This document shows positions 24,983-33,834 of a stretch of 64,000 nt of DNA, piece after piece; position 1 is the first letter of the stretch; the number at the start of each line of letters is the position of its first letter. The DNA is from Streptomyces chartreusis (GTDB lineage Bacteria > Actinomycetota > Actinomycetes > Streptomycetales > Streptomycetaceae): contig NZ_CP023689.1 in the NCBI RefSeq assembly GCF_008704715.1, positions 6,820,001 through 6,884,000 on the forward strand, written 5' to 3'. A model generated the notes under the pieces. The model was not told where the DNA came from. It worked only from the letters and a program-made list of their open reading frames with translations, and did no database searches. A program made the translations under genes and the position numbers.

Positions 24983-25777
24983 ATGCGCGATCTTGGTGCC
25001 GGATTCAGGTATTTCCTCAAGGGCCAGCGATGGGTGGCCCGGCACGGCAAGCAGTACGGCTTCGGGCTGATCCCGGGCCTGATCACCCTGGTGCTCTACG
25101 CGGGCGCGCTCGTCGCGCTCGCGCTGTGGGGCGAGGACTTCGTGTCCTGGTCGACGCCGTTCGCCGACGACTGGTCGAGCCCCTGGCAGGGCCTGTTCCG
25201 CGGCTTCCTCACCGCCGTGCTGTTCATCCTGGGCCTGCTCCTGTCGGTCGTCACCTTCACCGCCGTGACGCTCCTGATCGGCCAGCCCTTCTACGAGAAC
25301 CTCTCCGAGAAGGTCGACCGGGACGTCTCCCCGGACGGCAGCGCGCCCGAGTCCGGCCTGCCGCTCTGGCGCGAACTGTGGATCTCGGGCCGCGACAGCC
25401 TGCGGATCGTGCTGCGCGCCGCCCTGTGGGGCGTGCTGCTCTTCGCCCTTGGCTTCACCCCGGTCGTCGGCCAGACGGTCGTACCGGTGCTCGGCGTCGT
25501 GGTCACGGGCTTCTTCCTCACCGAGGAACTCACCGCCGTCGCTCTCCAGCGCCGCCGCGTCGAACTCCGCGACCGCCTCACCCTCCTGCGCTCCCGCAAG
25601 ACCCTGATCTGGAGCTTCGGCACGCCCCTCGCCGCCGCCTTCCTGGTCCCGTTCGTCGCGGTGTTCCTGATGCCGGGCGCGGTGGCGGGGGCGACGCTGA
25701 TGGCGCGGGAGCTGCTGGGTGAGGAGACCCAGGAGGACGGGGCGCCCGCGCCCGACCAGGAGAGCGTCAGCCGGTGA
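24983..25777 (+). CDS. EI24 domain-containing membrane protein (CysZ-like)
   Basis: 264 aa with five or so membrane helices. The EI24/CysZ pattern is present: LGAGFRYFLKGQRWVARHGK at the start, LLIGQPFYENLSEKVDRDV, RDSLRIVLRAALWGVLLF and PFVAVFLMPGAVAGATLMAREL. CysZ proteins admit sulfate; actinobacterial EI24 proteins are uncharacterised. There is no ribosome site, but TAGAGT lies 7 nt before the ATG, indicating a leaderless message. TGTGAC occurs twice in the -35 region. It converges on the next gene with an 11-nt overlap of coding ends. Confidence 0.82.
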   Translation: MRDLGAGFRYFLKGQRWVARHGKQYGFGLIPGLITLVLYAGALVALALWGEDFVSWSTPFADDWSSPWQGLFRGFLTAVLFILGLLLSVVTFTAVTLLIGQPFYENLSEKVDRDVSPDGSAPESGLPLWRELWISGRDSLRIVLRAALWGVLLFALGFTPVVGQTVVPVLGVVVTGFFLTEELTAVALQRRRVELRDRLTLLRSRKTLIWSFGTPLAAAFLVPFVAVFLMPGAVAGATLMARELLGEETQEDGAPAPDQESVSR

Positions 25778-27029
25778 CCGGGCTGCCGGCCGCCACCTTC
25801 AGGATCGTCCGGACCTGGGCGATGATGTCCAGCCGGTTCGTCACGAACTCCGGGTCGGTCACCGAGCCCGTCGCCGGGTCGGTGTTGCCCGCCCCGAACT
25901 GCAGCACCGGCGTGTGCACATGCCCGCCCGGCAGCGTGTCGTGCAGGCCGAGCCGGTCCCGCAGCAGCGTCGCCCGGTAGGCGATCTCGTTGGACAGGTA
26001 GTCCCCGCCGCCCCCGGCCCGCGCGCTCGAGCCGGGCGTCGGCCCGTCCGGCCGGACCACGGCCTGCGTCCCGCCCGCCGGGATCTCGGTCACGCTCGTG
26101 TTGTCGTACACCGGGAACCGGCCCGTGCTCGCGGCGACGATCTTCGCGTACGGCAGGGTCGTCGTCGTCCACTGCGGCTGCGAGGCCGGGTCGGTGACCG
26201 GCACGGTCTCGGTGCGGGAGACGTTGTCGTTGTCCGGGAAGCCGCCCCGCCAGGCCCCGTTGGTCCGCTCGACGTCGAACCGCCCGACCCGGCCCTGGCT
26301 CACGGTCGTGAACAGGTCGACCTGCTTCAGGTACGGCCGCAGCGTCCGCTCCACCGTGCCCTCGGCGAAGTCCTGCCAGCGCACCGGGAACACGGCGGTC
26401 TCCACGCGCGCCGGCCCGTCCGCCGTCTCGATCACCGTGCCGTCGAGGGCGAGCGCGGTGGCCCCGGACGGATTGGAGATACGGATGTCACGGTCGAGCG
26501 TGAACGGGTCGAAGCCGGTGACCAGGATCCGCCCGATCCCCTTGCCCTGCGGCAGCCGGATGTCGGTCTGACCACGTGAGGTCCGCTCCAGCGCGTCCAG
26601 CAGCGCGCCCCGCTGCCCGTCGCTCAGCCCGAAGCCCGGCTCCCAGGTCCGCACCTCGCGCGTCATCGACAACCGCGCCCAGTACAATGGCCGGTCGTCG
26701 TCCCGGCTGAGGTCACCCCCGGCCGGCCCCCGCCCCTGCGCCCGGTCGACGGCCCTGCGCCACAGCGCCGACCCCGTCCGCTCGACGACATGGCGGGCCT
26801 GCGCGTACGAGTGCGCCGCCGCGAGGTCGCGGGCGAACCGCGCGGCCGGGGCGTCGAATCCGGAGCGGCGCAGTATCTCCTGGGGCACAGCCCTGTCGAG
26901 GCGTTGCTCCTCGACGGTCGGCGGCGCCGCTTGGGTTCCGGCGGCGGCAGCGGTGCCCGCCGTCGGGGCCGAGAGTCCGGCCAGCAGGGCCAGTCCGAGG
27001 ACGCCGATCCGAACACGTATGGAATTCAA
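25767..27029 (-). CDS. Secreted pyroglutamyl peptidase-like protein with Ser replacing catalytic Cys
   Basis: 420 aa. The signal peptide runs about 1-30 (IRVRIGVLGLALLAGLSAPT..AAAA). A helical prodomain-like region of about 130 residues precedes the C15 domain: RILVTGFDPF (168-176), NPS (186-188), SQGRVGRFDVER with the catalytic-type E254, and GGHVHTPVLQF with H372. Where pyroglutamyl peptidase I has Y-x-C-N, this protein reads YLSNEIAYR, so the nucleophile is S346. It could be a serine variant or an inactive binder. TTG 27029 is the only start that includes the signal peptide, with GGAAG upstream. Confidence 0.75.
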   Translation of the reverse strand: MNSIRVRIGVLGLALLAGLSAPTAGTAAAAGTQAAPPTVEEQRLDRAVPQEILRRSGFDAPAARFARDLAAAHSYAQARHVVERTGSALWRRAVDRAQGRGPAGGDLSRDDDRPLYWARLSMTREVRTWEPGFGLSDGQRGALLDALERTSRGQTDIRLPQGKGIGRILVTGFDPFTLDRDIRISNPSGATALALDGTVIETADGPARVETAVFPVRWQDFAEGTVERTLRPYLKQVDLFTTVSQGRVGRFDVERTNGAWRGGFPDNDNVSRTETVPVTDPASQPQWTTTTLPYAKIVAASTGRFPVYDNTSVTEIPAGGTQAVVRPDGPTPGSSARAGGGGDYLSNEIAYRATLLRDRLGLHDTLPGGHVHTPVLQFGAGNTDPATGSVTDPEFVTNRLDIIAQVRTILKVAAGSPVTG

Positions 27030-27112
27030 AGGACTTCCGGTCCTTCCGTCACGGTGGGGGCGCATCAAGTGCGTCGTGCGGGACGCCGGAAGTATCGCGT
27101 GACGGGAGTGGT

Positions 27113-28048
27113 CTACGCCATGGCACCGGACATCTTCACCGCCGCTTCCCCCAGCACTTTCAGGAACTCGCGCACGGCCGGCGGCAGTGACCGCCCCCGT
27201 GCCGTCGCCGCGTACACCGCCCGCGCCGGGCCGCCCTCGTCCAGCACCGGCACCAGCCGGACGTCGGGGCGCACGGACGCGGCGGCCAGCGCCGGGACCA
27301 GGGCCACGCCGAGGCCGGCGGCGACGTACCCCTGCTTGGCGGTCCACTCGCCGACGACATGCGCGACACGCGGCCGGAAGCCCTGCCGCAGTGCCGCGTC
27401 GAGGAGGGTGCCCTCCGGGTGGGAACTGCCGGAGATCCAGTCGGCGTCGGCGAACCGGCCCAGCCGTACGGGGCCTTCGTGGCCGGCCAGGGGATGGCAG
27501 GCGGGTACGGCGACGTACAGGGACTCGTCGAGGAGGTGGTGGAGCGCGTACGCCTCCAGCGGGGCGCGGCCCGTGGTGGAGACGACGGCGAGGTCGAGAT
27601 GGCCGGCGCTCAGGCGGTCGAGGAGCACCGGGGTGAAGCCCTCCTCGCGTGTCACGTGGACGCGGGGGTGCCGGGCGCGGAAGCCGGCCAGGGCCCGCGG
27701 CACCAGTCCCGCGTCGGCCGTGGCGAAGGCGCCGAACCGCAGCCGCCCGCCGGCCACCTCCCGCAGCGCGGCCAGCTCCCGCACGGCGCCGTGCAGCGAC
27801 TCCCCGACGGTCTCCGCGTACGGCACGAGAACCCGCCCGGCCTCGGTGAGCCGCACCCCGCGCGGCAGCCGGTCGAACAGCGGCGCGCCGCCCAACGCCC
27901 CCTCCAGCGTGGAGATCTGACGGGATACCGCCGACTGCGTCCACCCGAGGGTGCGTGCGGCGCCGGTGAAGGAGCCCTGCCGGGCGACTTCGAGGAACGC
28001 CCGCAGCCACACGGTGGAGACCTCGGGAATGCCATGCTGATCCGTCAT
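27113..28048 (-). CDS. LysR family transcriptional regulator
   Basis: 311 aa. HTH at residues about 10-60: VSTVWLRAFLEVARQGSFTG, AARTLGWTQSAVSRQISTLE, LFDRLPRGVRLTEAGRVL. A type 2 periplasmic-binding-like effector domain follows. Starts at 28048 and 28057 are both possible; neither has a strong ribosome site. It is divergent from the RidA-family gene with a 58-bp gap that contains TTCGC-N16-GCGAA, so it probably controls that gene and itself. Confidence 0.86.
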   Translation of the reverse strand: MTDQHGIPEVSTVWLRAFLEVARQGSFTGAARTLGWTQSAVSRQISTLEGALGGAPLFDRLPRGVRLTEAGRVLVPYAETVGESLHGAVRELAALREVAGGRLRFGAFATADAGLVPRALAGFRARHPRVHVTREEGFTPVLLDRLSAGHLDLAVVSTTGRAPLEAYALHHLLDESLYVAVPACHPLAGHEGPVRLGRFADADWISGSSHPEGTLLDAALRQGFRPRVAHVVGEWTAKQGYVAAGLGVALVPALAAASVRPDVRLVPVLDEGGPARAVYAATARGRSLPPAVREFLKVLGEAAVKMSGAMA

Positions 28049-28065
28049 GGCAGCCATGCTGGACA

Positions 28066-28091
28066 TTCGCTTGTCGCATCGCAAGGGCGAA
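28066..28091. promoter_or_regulatory. Candidate LysR operator
   Basis: TTCGC (28066-28070) and GCGAA (28087-28091) form an interrupted dyad, with an inner TTG-N8-CAA. It lies between the divergent LysR and RidA-family starts and just before TAGCGT (28094-28099), the -10-like hexamer of the RidA gene. Activation by LysR from such a site is typical of the family; binding is inferred. Confidence 0.45.
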
Positions 28092-28106
28092 CCTAGCGTC
28101 GAGGGC

Positions 28107-28517
28107 ATGCAGATCACCATCGGCAACCCGGCCTCCGCGCCCCAGCCGCTCAGCCCGTACTACTCCCAGGTCGCCCGCGTCGAACACGCAGACGGCAGCG
28201 CCCTGTTGTTCCTCTCCGGGCAGATCGCCGGGGGCGAGACGGTCGCCGAGCAGACCCGGGGCATCTTCGAGACGATCGCGGCGCTGCTCGCGGCGCACGG
28301 AGCGACCCTCGCGGACGTCGTCAACATCCGCACCTGCCTCACCGACATCGGCACCCTGGAGGAGTACGGCACCGTGCGGCGGCAGTTCCTCACCGGCACC
28401 CCGCCCACCAGCATGACCTTCGAGGTGCCGAGGCTGTTCCGGCCGGAGGCCCGCGTGGAGGTCGAGGTCGTCGCCGCGGTCAGTCCGTCTCTTCCCGCCT
28501 CTCGCCCAGCAGGCTGA
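28107..28517 (+). CDS. RidA family (YjgF/Rid) protein
   Basis: 136 aa. The Rid fold is shown by PLSPYYSQVARVE, LLFLSGQIAGG, VAEQTRGIFETIAALLAAHG, VVNIRTCLTDI and MTFEVPRLFRPEARVEVEVVA. The Arg of the enamine/imine deaminase motif is present as R-P-E-A-R-V-E-V-E. Such proteins hydrolyse reactive imines or act in degradation pathways. TAGCGT is 7 nt before the ATG with a weak GAGG. The last 38 nt overlap the 3' end of the convergent TetR gene. Confidence 0.82.
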   Translation: MQITIGNPASAPQPLSPYYSQVARVEHADGSALLFLSGQIAGGETVAEQTRGIFETIAALLAAHGATLADVVNIRTCLTDIGTLEEYGTVRRQFLTGTPPTSMTFEVPRLFRPEARVEVEVVAAVSPSLPASRPAG

Positions 28518-29052
28518 GGAAGTCCCGGAACGCGCCCGGCATGTCCACCGACTCGGGGTCCAGGAGCCACTGGTACTGGAGGCCGTCCATCACGGCGACC
28601 AGCAGTGGAGCCGTGCGCTCCGGGGTCAGTCCGTTCGGCAGCCGGTCGCCGTACTCGGCGCGCAGCATCTCCGCCATGTTCGCGCGGACCTGGACATAGC
28701 GCTCCGTGAAGTACTCGCGCGCCGGGTGACCCTCCGTCACGCTCTCGCCGAGCAGGGCGGAGAAGGTCTGGATGATGCCGGGCCGCATCGCGTTGTACTC
28801 GACCAGCGAGGCCAGCAGGTCCATGCGCCAGCGGGTGTTGGGCACCGCGTCCCACTGGTCCCGCTCCTGGAGCACGGCGACGAGCAGCGCGTCCTTGGTC
28901 GGGAAGTAGTGCAGCAGCCCCTGCTGGGTGAGCCCGACCCGCTCCGCGACCGCGCCCAGGCTCGCGCCCCGGTAACCGCGCTCGGCGATCACTTCCAGTG
29001 CCGCCCGCACGATCTCGGCGCGGCGCTCCTCGCTCCTGACCCTCGCGTTCAT
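28480..29052 (-). CDS. TetR family transcriptional regulator
   Basis: 190 aa. The HTH is RRAEIVRAALEVIAERGYRG, ASLGAVAERVGLTQQGLLHYFPTK. The C-terminal domain includes MRPGIIQTFSALLGESV and ERTAPLLVAVMDGLQYQWLLDPESVDM, as in regulators that sit beside glycosidase genes. It is divergent from the GH3 beta-glucosidase, which is its likely target. ATG 29052 (weak GGTGAC) and ATG 29070 are both possible. It converges on the RidA gene with overlapping ends. Confidence 0.84.
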   Translation of the reverse strand: MNARVRSEERRAEIVRAALEVIAERGYRGASLGAVAERVGLTQQGLLHYFPTKDALLVAVLQERDQWDAVPNTRWRMDLLASLVEYNAMRPGIIQTFSALLGESVTEGHPAREYFTERYVQVRANMAEMLRAEYGDRLPNGLTPERTAPLLVAVMDGLQYQWLLDPESVDMPGAFRDFLSLLGERREETD

Positions 29053-29106
29053 GGCGTCACCGTACGGCATCGACGTACCCCAAATGTAACAGCAGAATAA
29101 CGAAAC

Positions 29107-29122
29107 CTACCAGTCTACAGGT
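29107..29122. promoter_or_regulatory. Direct repeat in beta-glucosidase/TetR control region
   Basis: CTACCAGT and CTACAGGT lie head to tail (29107-29122), flanked as ACCT...AGGT. The position between the divergent TetR and GH3 genes makes it a candidate operator. The repeat is short and the call is tentative. Confidence 0.3.
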
Positions 29123-29172
29123 GACCGATGCAGGATGGAGGCACACCAGGCACTCAACGAGGAGGCACCGCC

Positions 29173-31608
29173 ATGGCGGCAAGGCGCACCCAGGCCGATG
29201 AAGCGCGCGAGGCGGTCGTCGAGACGGCCCTCGCCCGGCTCGACCTCGACGCGAAGGCGCGGCTGCTCTCCGGCCAGGACATGTGGACCCTGCCCGCGCT
29301 CCCCGGGATCGGCCTGAAGTCCCTCGTCATGTCCGACGGCCCGATCGGCGTCCGCGGCGTGCGCTGGACCTCCGACGACCCGTCCGTCGCGCTGCCCTCG
29401 CCCACCGCCCTCGCCGCGACCTGGGACCCGGCACTCGCCCGCCGCGCCGGCACCCTCCTCGCCCAGGAGGCCCGCCGCAAGGGCGTCCACGTGCTCCTCG
29501 CCCCCACCGTCAACCTCCACCGGTCCCCGCTGGGCGGGCGCCACTTCGAGGCGTACAGCGAGGACCCGTATCTGACGGGGACGATCGGCGCGGCCTATGT
29601 GAGCGGCGTCCAGGCAGGCGGCGTCGGCACCACCGTGAAGCACTTCGTCGCCAACGACGCCGAGACCGACCGCTTCACCGTCGACAACACCGTGAGCGAA
29701 CGCGCCCTGCGCGAGCTGTACCTGGCGCCCTTCGAGATCATCGTCGAGAACGCCCACCCCTGGGGCATCATGACCGCCTACAACACGGTCAACGGCACGA
29801 CGATGACCGAGCACCACCACCTCGTGAACGAGGTCCTGCGCGGCGAATGGGGCTTCGACGGCTTCAACGTCTCCGACTGGATGGCCGCCCGGTCCACCGC
29901 CGGCGCGATCGAGGGCGGCCTCGACGTCGCCATGCCGGGGCCCCGGACGGTGTACGGCGAGCCCCTCGCCCGGGCCGTGCGGAACGGCGAGGTCGCCGAG
30001 GACAAGGTCGACGACGCCGTGCGCAACGTCCTGCGCCTCGCTGCCCGCGTCGGCATCCTCGACGGCGCCGAGCCCGCGGTCACCGACCTCCCCGAGACCG
30101 TCGACGGCCGTGACCTGGCCCGCGAGATCGCCCGCCGCTCCTTCGTCCTGGTCCGCAACGACGGCGCCCTCCCGCTGCGCCCGAACGGCACGGTCGCCCT
30201 CATCGGCGCCGCCGCCCGCGACGCCCGTGTCCTCGGCGGCGGCTCCGCCACGGTCTTCCCCGCCGGCGTCGTCTCCCCGCTCGCCGGCCTCACCGCCGCG
30301 CTCCCCGAGGGCACCCTCACCTACGCCGTCGGAGCCGACCCGAACACCGAACTCGCCGTCGCCGACAAGGGCTTCGAGCTACGGGCGGTGTGCCGGGACG
30401 CGGCCGGCGACGTCATCGGCACGGGCTCCGCGCCAAGCGGCCACATCCAGTGGATGGGCTCCGACCTCCCCGAGGGCGTCACCCACGAGGCGCTGCACTC
30501 CGTCGAGCTGACCGGCACCTTCACCCCGCGCGACACCGGCGCGCACACCTTCGGCATCAAGGGCATCGGCGGCTTCCGGCTCGTCATCGACGGCACCACC
30601 TACTACGACGACGTCCAGCGCCCCGCCAAGGACGACCCCTTCATCACCTTCTTCGGCGCCCCCGTCCCGCGCGCCCAGCCCGAACTCACCGCCGGCACAC
30701 CGGTGGAGGTCTCCCTCACCCACCTCGTGGAGTTCCCCGAGGACGTCCCGATGAAGGTCGTCGGCTTCACCCTCGCCCACCAGGAGCCGCAGCGCGCCCC
30801 CGACGAGCTGATCGCCGAGGCCGTCGAGGCGGCCCGGACCGCCGACACGGCCGTCGTCGTGGTCGCCACCACCGACCGCGTCGAGTCCGAGGGCTTCGAC
30901 CGCACGGACCTCCGCCTCCCCGGCCGCCAGGACGAGCTGGTGCGCGCCGTCGCCGCCGCCAACCCGAACACCGTCGTGGTCGTCAACTCCGGCTCCCCGG
31001 TGGAACTGCCGTGGCGCGCGGACGTCGCCGCGGTGCTGCTGAGCTGGTTCCCCGGCCAGGAGGGCGGCGCCGCCCTGGCCGACGTCCTCACGGGCACCCA
31101 CGAGCCGGGCGGCCGGCTGCCCACCACCTGGGGCTCCCTGGCCGACGCCCCGGTCACCGAGGTCGTCCCCACCTCCGGCGCGCTGTCGTACACCGAGGGC
31201 GTCTTCATCGGCTACCGCGCCTGGGAGAAGCACGGCAGGGCCCCGTCGTACCCCTTCGGGCACGGCCTCGGCTACACCGACTGGACCTACGAGTCCGCCG
31301 AGGTCAAGGGCAGCACCGTCACCGTCCGCGTCCGCAACTCCGGCGAGCGCGCCGGGCGCGAGGTCGTGCAGGTCTACCTGGCGCCGAGCGAGCCGGACGC
31401 CGAGCGGCCGGCGCGGTGGCTCGCCGGGTTCGCCGCCGTGGAGGCGGGACCGGGGGAGCGGGGCGAGGCCGTGGTCGAACTGCCCCGCCGGGCGTTCGAG
31501 GTCTGGGACGAGAAGACCAATGCGTGGACCTTTGTGAAGGGTTCGTACGAGATCCAGGTGGGGCGCTCGATCGCGGACCGTCGGGTCACGGCGACGATTA
31601 ACGTCTGA
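29173..31608 (+). CDS. GH3 beta-glucosidase with inserted PA14 domain
   Basis: 811 aa, cytoplasmic (no signal peptide). Order: GH3 N-terminal barrel (about 1-290) with the catalytic nucleophile Asp in FDGFNVSDWMA and the substrate motif VKHFVANDAETDR; GH3 C-terminal domain interrupted at about 400-530 by a PA14 carbohydrate-binding domain (TFTPRDTGAHTFGIKGIGGF, LVIDGTTYYDD); fibronectin-III-like end GREVVQVYLAP. Such enzymes hydrolyse cello-oligosaccharides or plant glucosides inside the cell. The start follows CGAGGAGG. The divergent TetR gene probably regulates it, and a perfect terminator follows. Confidence 0.9.
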   Translation: MAARRTQADEAREAVVETALARLDLDAKARLLSGQDMWTLPALPGIGLKSLVMSDGPIGVRGVRWTSDDPSVALPSPTALAATWDPALARRAGTLLAQEARRKGVHVLLAPTVNLHRSPLGGRHFEAYSEDPYLTGTIGAAYVSGVQAGGVGTTVKHFVANDAETDRFTVDNTVSERALRELYLAPFEIIVENAHPWGIMTAYNTVNGTTMTEHHHLVNEVLRGEWGFDGFNVSDWMAARSTAGAIEGGLDVAMPGPRTVYGEPLARAVRNGEVAEDKVDDAVRNVLRLAARVGILDGAEPAVTDLPETVDGRDLAREIARRSFVLVRNDGALPLRPNGTVALIGAAARDARVLGGGSATVFPAGVVSPLAGLTAALPEGTLTYAVGADPNTELAVADKGFELRAVCRDAAGDVIGTGSAPSGHIQWMGSDLPEGVTHEALHSVELTGTFTPRDTGAHTFGIKGIGGFRLVIDGTTYYDDVQRPAKDDPFITFFGAPVPRAQPELTAGTPVEVSLTHLVEFPEDVPMKVVGFTLAHQEPQRAPDELIAEAVEAARTADTAVVVVATTDRVESEGFDRTDLRLPGRQDELVRAVAAANPNTVVVVNSGSPVELPWRADVAAVLLSWFPGQEGGAALADVLTGTHEPGGRLPTTWGSLADAPVTEVVPTSGALSYTEGVFIGYRAWEKHGRAPSYPFGHGLGYTDWTYESAEVKGSTVTVRVRNSGERAGREVVQVYLAPSEPDAERPARWLAGFAAVEAGPGERGEAVVELPRRAFEVWDEKTNAWTFVKGSYEIQVGRSIADRRVTATINV

Positions 31609-31630
31609 CGCGGGAGAAGTACCCAGGAAC

Positions 31631-31670
31631 AGCCCCGGTCCAGGACCCTGACAACACCTGGACCGGGGCT
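31631..31670. terminator. Bidirectional terminator after beta-glucosidase
   Basis: A perfect 14-bp stem: AGCCCCGGTCCAGG (31631-31644) and CCTGGACCGGGGCT (31657-31670), with a 12-nt loop. It lies between convergent genes ending at 31608 and 31689. Confidence 0.87.
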
Positions 31671-31688
31671 CGTGGGTTCGCCGCCTGC

Positions 31689-32666
31689 TCAGCGCGCCGA
31701 GAAGCCGTACACCGTCTCCGAGCGGAACACCTCGCCCGGCCGCAGCACCGTGCTCGGGAACTCCGGCCGGTTCGGGGAGTCCGGGAAGTGCTGGGTCTCC
31801 AGCGCGATGCCGTCGCCCGGAGCGAACGGCTCGGGCAGATGGTCGCCGGTGTAGAGCTGGAGGCCGGGCTCGGTCGTCGCCACCGTCAGCACCCGCCCGC
31901 TCGACGGGTCGTACAGCTCGGCGACCTCCTGCGCGGTCGCCGTCACACCCTTGTCGAGCACGAAGTTGTGGTCGTACCCGGCACCGACCTTGCGCGCCTG
32001 ACGGAAGTCGAAGCGGGTCTCCGTCACGTCGTCCAGGGCGCCCGTCGGAATGAGGTCCCCGTCGACCGGCGTGAACCGGGAGGCCGCCAGCCGCAGTTCG
32101 TGCCCGCCCGCGCTGCCGGAACCGGCCCCGGCGAGGTTGAAGTAGCTGTGATTGGTCAGGTTCACCACGGTCGGCGCGTCCGTCACCGCCTCGTACGCGA
32201 TCCGCAGCGCCCCGTCGGCGTCCAGCGTGTAGGTCACCGTGACCTCCAGCCGGCCCGGGAAGCCCTCCTCGCCGTACGGGCTGACCCGCTCCAGCCGCAG
32301 CCCGTGCTCGACGGGCGTCACGTCCCACACCCGCTTGTCGAAGCCCCGCTCGCCGCCGTGCAGGGAGTTGGGCGGCGTGTTGGGCTCCAGCGCGTACGTA
32401 AGGTCGTCCAGCGGGAAGCGGCCGCCGGCGATCCGGTTGGCGTACCGCCCGATGAGGGCGCCGAGATAGGGCCCCGGGTGGGTCAGGTAGTCGTCGAGGC
32501 CGGCGAACCCCAGCACCACGTCCGCCCGGTGCCCGTCCCGGTCCGGCACCTCGAGCGACTGCACGATCCCGCCGTACGACAGCACTCGTACCCGCACGCC
32601 GGCGCGCTCCAGGGTCCATCGGTGGACCTCGGTGCCGTCGGAAAGTGTGCCGAAGTGTTCGCTCAT
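31689..32666 (-). CDS. Aldose 1-epimerase (galactose mutarotase family), cytoplasmic
   Basis: 325 aa. Motifs parallel those of the exported enzyme at 6416: YGGIVQSLEVPDR, GRYANRIAGG, NSLHGGERGFDKRVW, LTNHSYFNLAG, GLQLYTGDHLPE and HFPDSPNRPEFPSTVLRPGE, but there is no signal peptide. It interconverts sugar anomers in the cytoplasm. ATG 32666 has no ribosome site; TAGTGT lies 7 nt upstream, so the mRNA is probably leaderless. An in-frame GTG-type extension to 32732 reads through that promoter and is rejected. Confidence 0.88.
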   Translation of the reverse strand: MSEHFGTLSDGTEVHRWTLERAGVRVRVLSYGGIVQSLEVPDRDGHRADVVLGFAGLDDYLTHPGPYLGALIGRYANRIAGGRFPLDDLTYALEPNTPPNSLHGGERGFDKRVWDVTPVEHGLRLERVSPYGEEGFPGRLEVTVTYTLDADGALRIAYEAVTDAPTVVNLTNHSYFNLAGAGSGSAGGHELRLAASRFTPVDGDLIPTGALDDVTETRFDFRQARKVGAGYDHNFVLDKGVTATAQEVAELYDPSSGRVLTVATTEPGLQLYTGDHLPEPFAPGDGIALETQHFPDSPNRPEFPSTVLRPGEVFRSETVYGFSAR

Positions 32667-32676
32667 GAGCGGAACA

Positions 32677-33567
32677 CTAGTTCGTGACTGTCCGGTAGGC
32701 GATCTCGGCCAGCTGTGCCTGGCCGTCGACACTCGGATGGAACCAGTCCCACTGGCTCAGCTGCTCGGTGCCGAACCGGAAGTCGTACACCGCGCCGTCG
32801 TCGAAACGGCACCGGCGGTCCTTCCTGCAGACCTCCTTCAGCACCTTGTTGTACGCCTCGACACGCCCCTGCACCGTCTCGCGCCGCTGGTTGGACTGCG
32901 TGGTGAGGGAGTCGGGGTCGCTCAGCATCGACGGGCAGATGCCGAGCTTCCACACCTGCTTGCCCAGCGGGTTGGTACGGCCCTGCTCCCACAGCCGCAT
33001 CAGATTCGGCACGCTCGCCACGAACACCTGTGTCTTCGGCAGCGACTCGCGCAGCGTGCTCATCGCGTCCTCGAACTGCGCCCGGAAGTCGGCCACCGGG
33101 GTCATCGCGTCGGTCGACGCACGGCAGGCGTCGTTCGCCCCCGCCATCACCGCCACCAACTCGGGCCTGCGTGTCGCCGCCTGGGCCATCTGCCCGGGCA
33201 CGTCCGCCATCCGGGCCCCGGTCACCGCGTAGTTCCAGCTCTGCCGGGCCGCCTTCGTCTTCCCCAGCAGCCGTACGGCCAGGCTGTCGACCTGCGGGCT
33301 GCTGCCGGTCGCCCAGGACACCTCGGGGCAGTCCGACAGGACCGAGCAGGCGTCGAAACCACGGGTGATGGAGTCGCCGACGGCGGCGACGGAGGCGGGG
33401 CTGCGGTCCCAGGTGGGCGTCGGCTTCGGCGACGGGCGGGCGCTGCGCGCGTCGGTGCCGGAGGGGGCCGGCGAGTCGCCGCCGACGGCGTCACAGCCGG
33501 CGGCACCAAGGACCGCCGCGGTCACGGCGGCCAGGACGGTGCGCGAAAGGTGCCGTCGCTTCGGCAT
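32677..33567 (-). CDS. SGNH/GDSL hydrolase lipoprotein
   Basis: 296 aa. The signal MPKRRHLSRTVLAAVTAAVL ends in the lipobox LGAAGC. The SGNH blocks are all visible: block I VAAVGDSITRGFDAC (Ser), block II/III NYAVTGARMADVPG and MAGANDAC (Gly, Asn), and block V WDWFHPSVDGQ (Asp-x-x-His). It is a surface-anchored esterase or lipase of the family of Streptomyces SGNH lipases; the substrate is unknown. ATG 33579, 12 nt upstream, is an alternative start. Six cysteines in the mature part may form disulfides. Confidence 0.87.
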   Translation of the reverse strand: MPKRRHLSRTVLAAVTAAVLGAAGCDAVGGDSPAPSGTDARSARPSPKPTPTWDRSPASVAAVGDSITRGFDACSVLSDCPEVSWATGSSPQVDSLAVRLLGKTKAARQSWNYAVTGARMADVPGQMAQAATRRPELVAVMAGANDACRASTDAMTPVADFRAQFEDAMSTLRESLPKTQVFVASVPNLMRLWEQGRTNPLGKQVWKLGICPSMLSDPDSLTTQSNQRRETVQGRVEAYNKVLKEVCRKDRRCRFDDGAVYDFRFGTEQLSQWDWFHPSVDGQAQLAEIAYRTVTN

Positions 33568-33834
33568 GCCCTGGTCCATCCCCTCGTCCGTCCCGGTCGG
33601 CCACCCACTGATGTGTCCAACCAATAACAACGCACGAGGGTTCCCGCCCGGCCGATGCAACGGCTCACACCCGTACAAGCGTCCCCCCGGGTGAATGGCG
33701 GGCGTTTGACGGCACCTGGACCGACGGTACGTCACACTCCTTGCGCCGCCGCACGGTAGCCTCGCCATCAACGTGGCCGCCCGGCCACGATCGTCCGCCA
33801 GTTCGCAAGATGTCCGCTCTGCCCGGAGGTCCCG

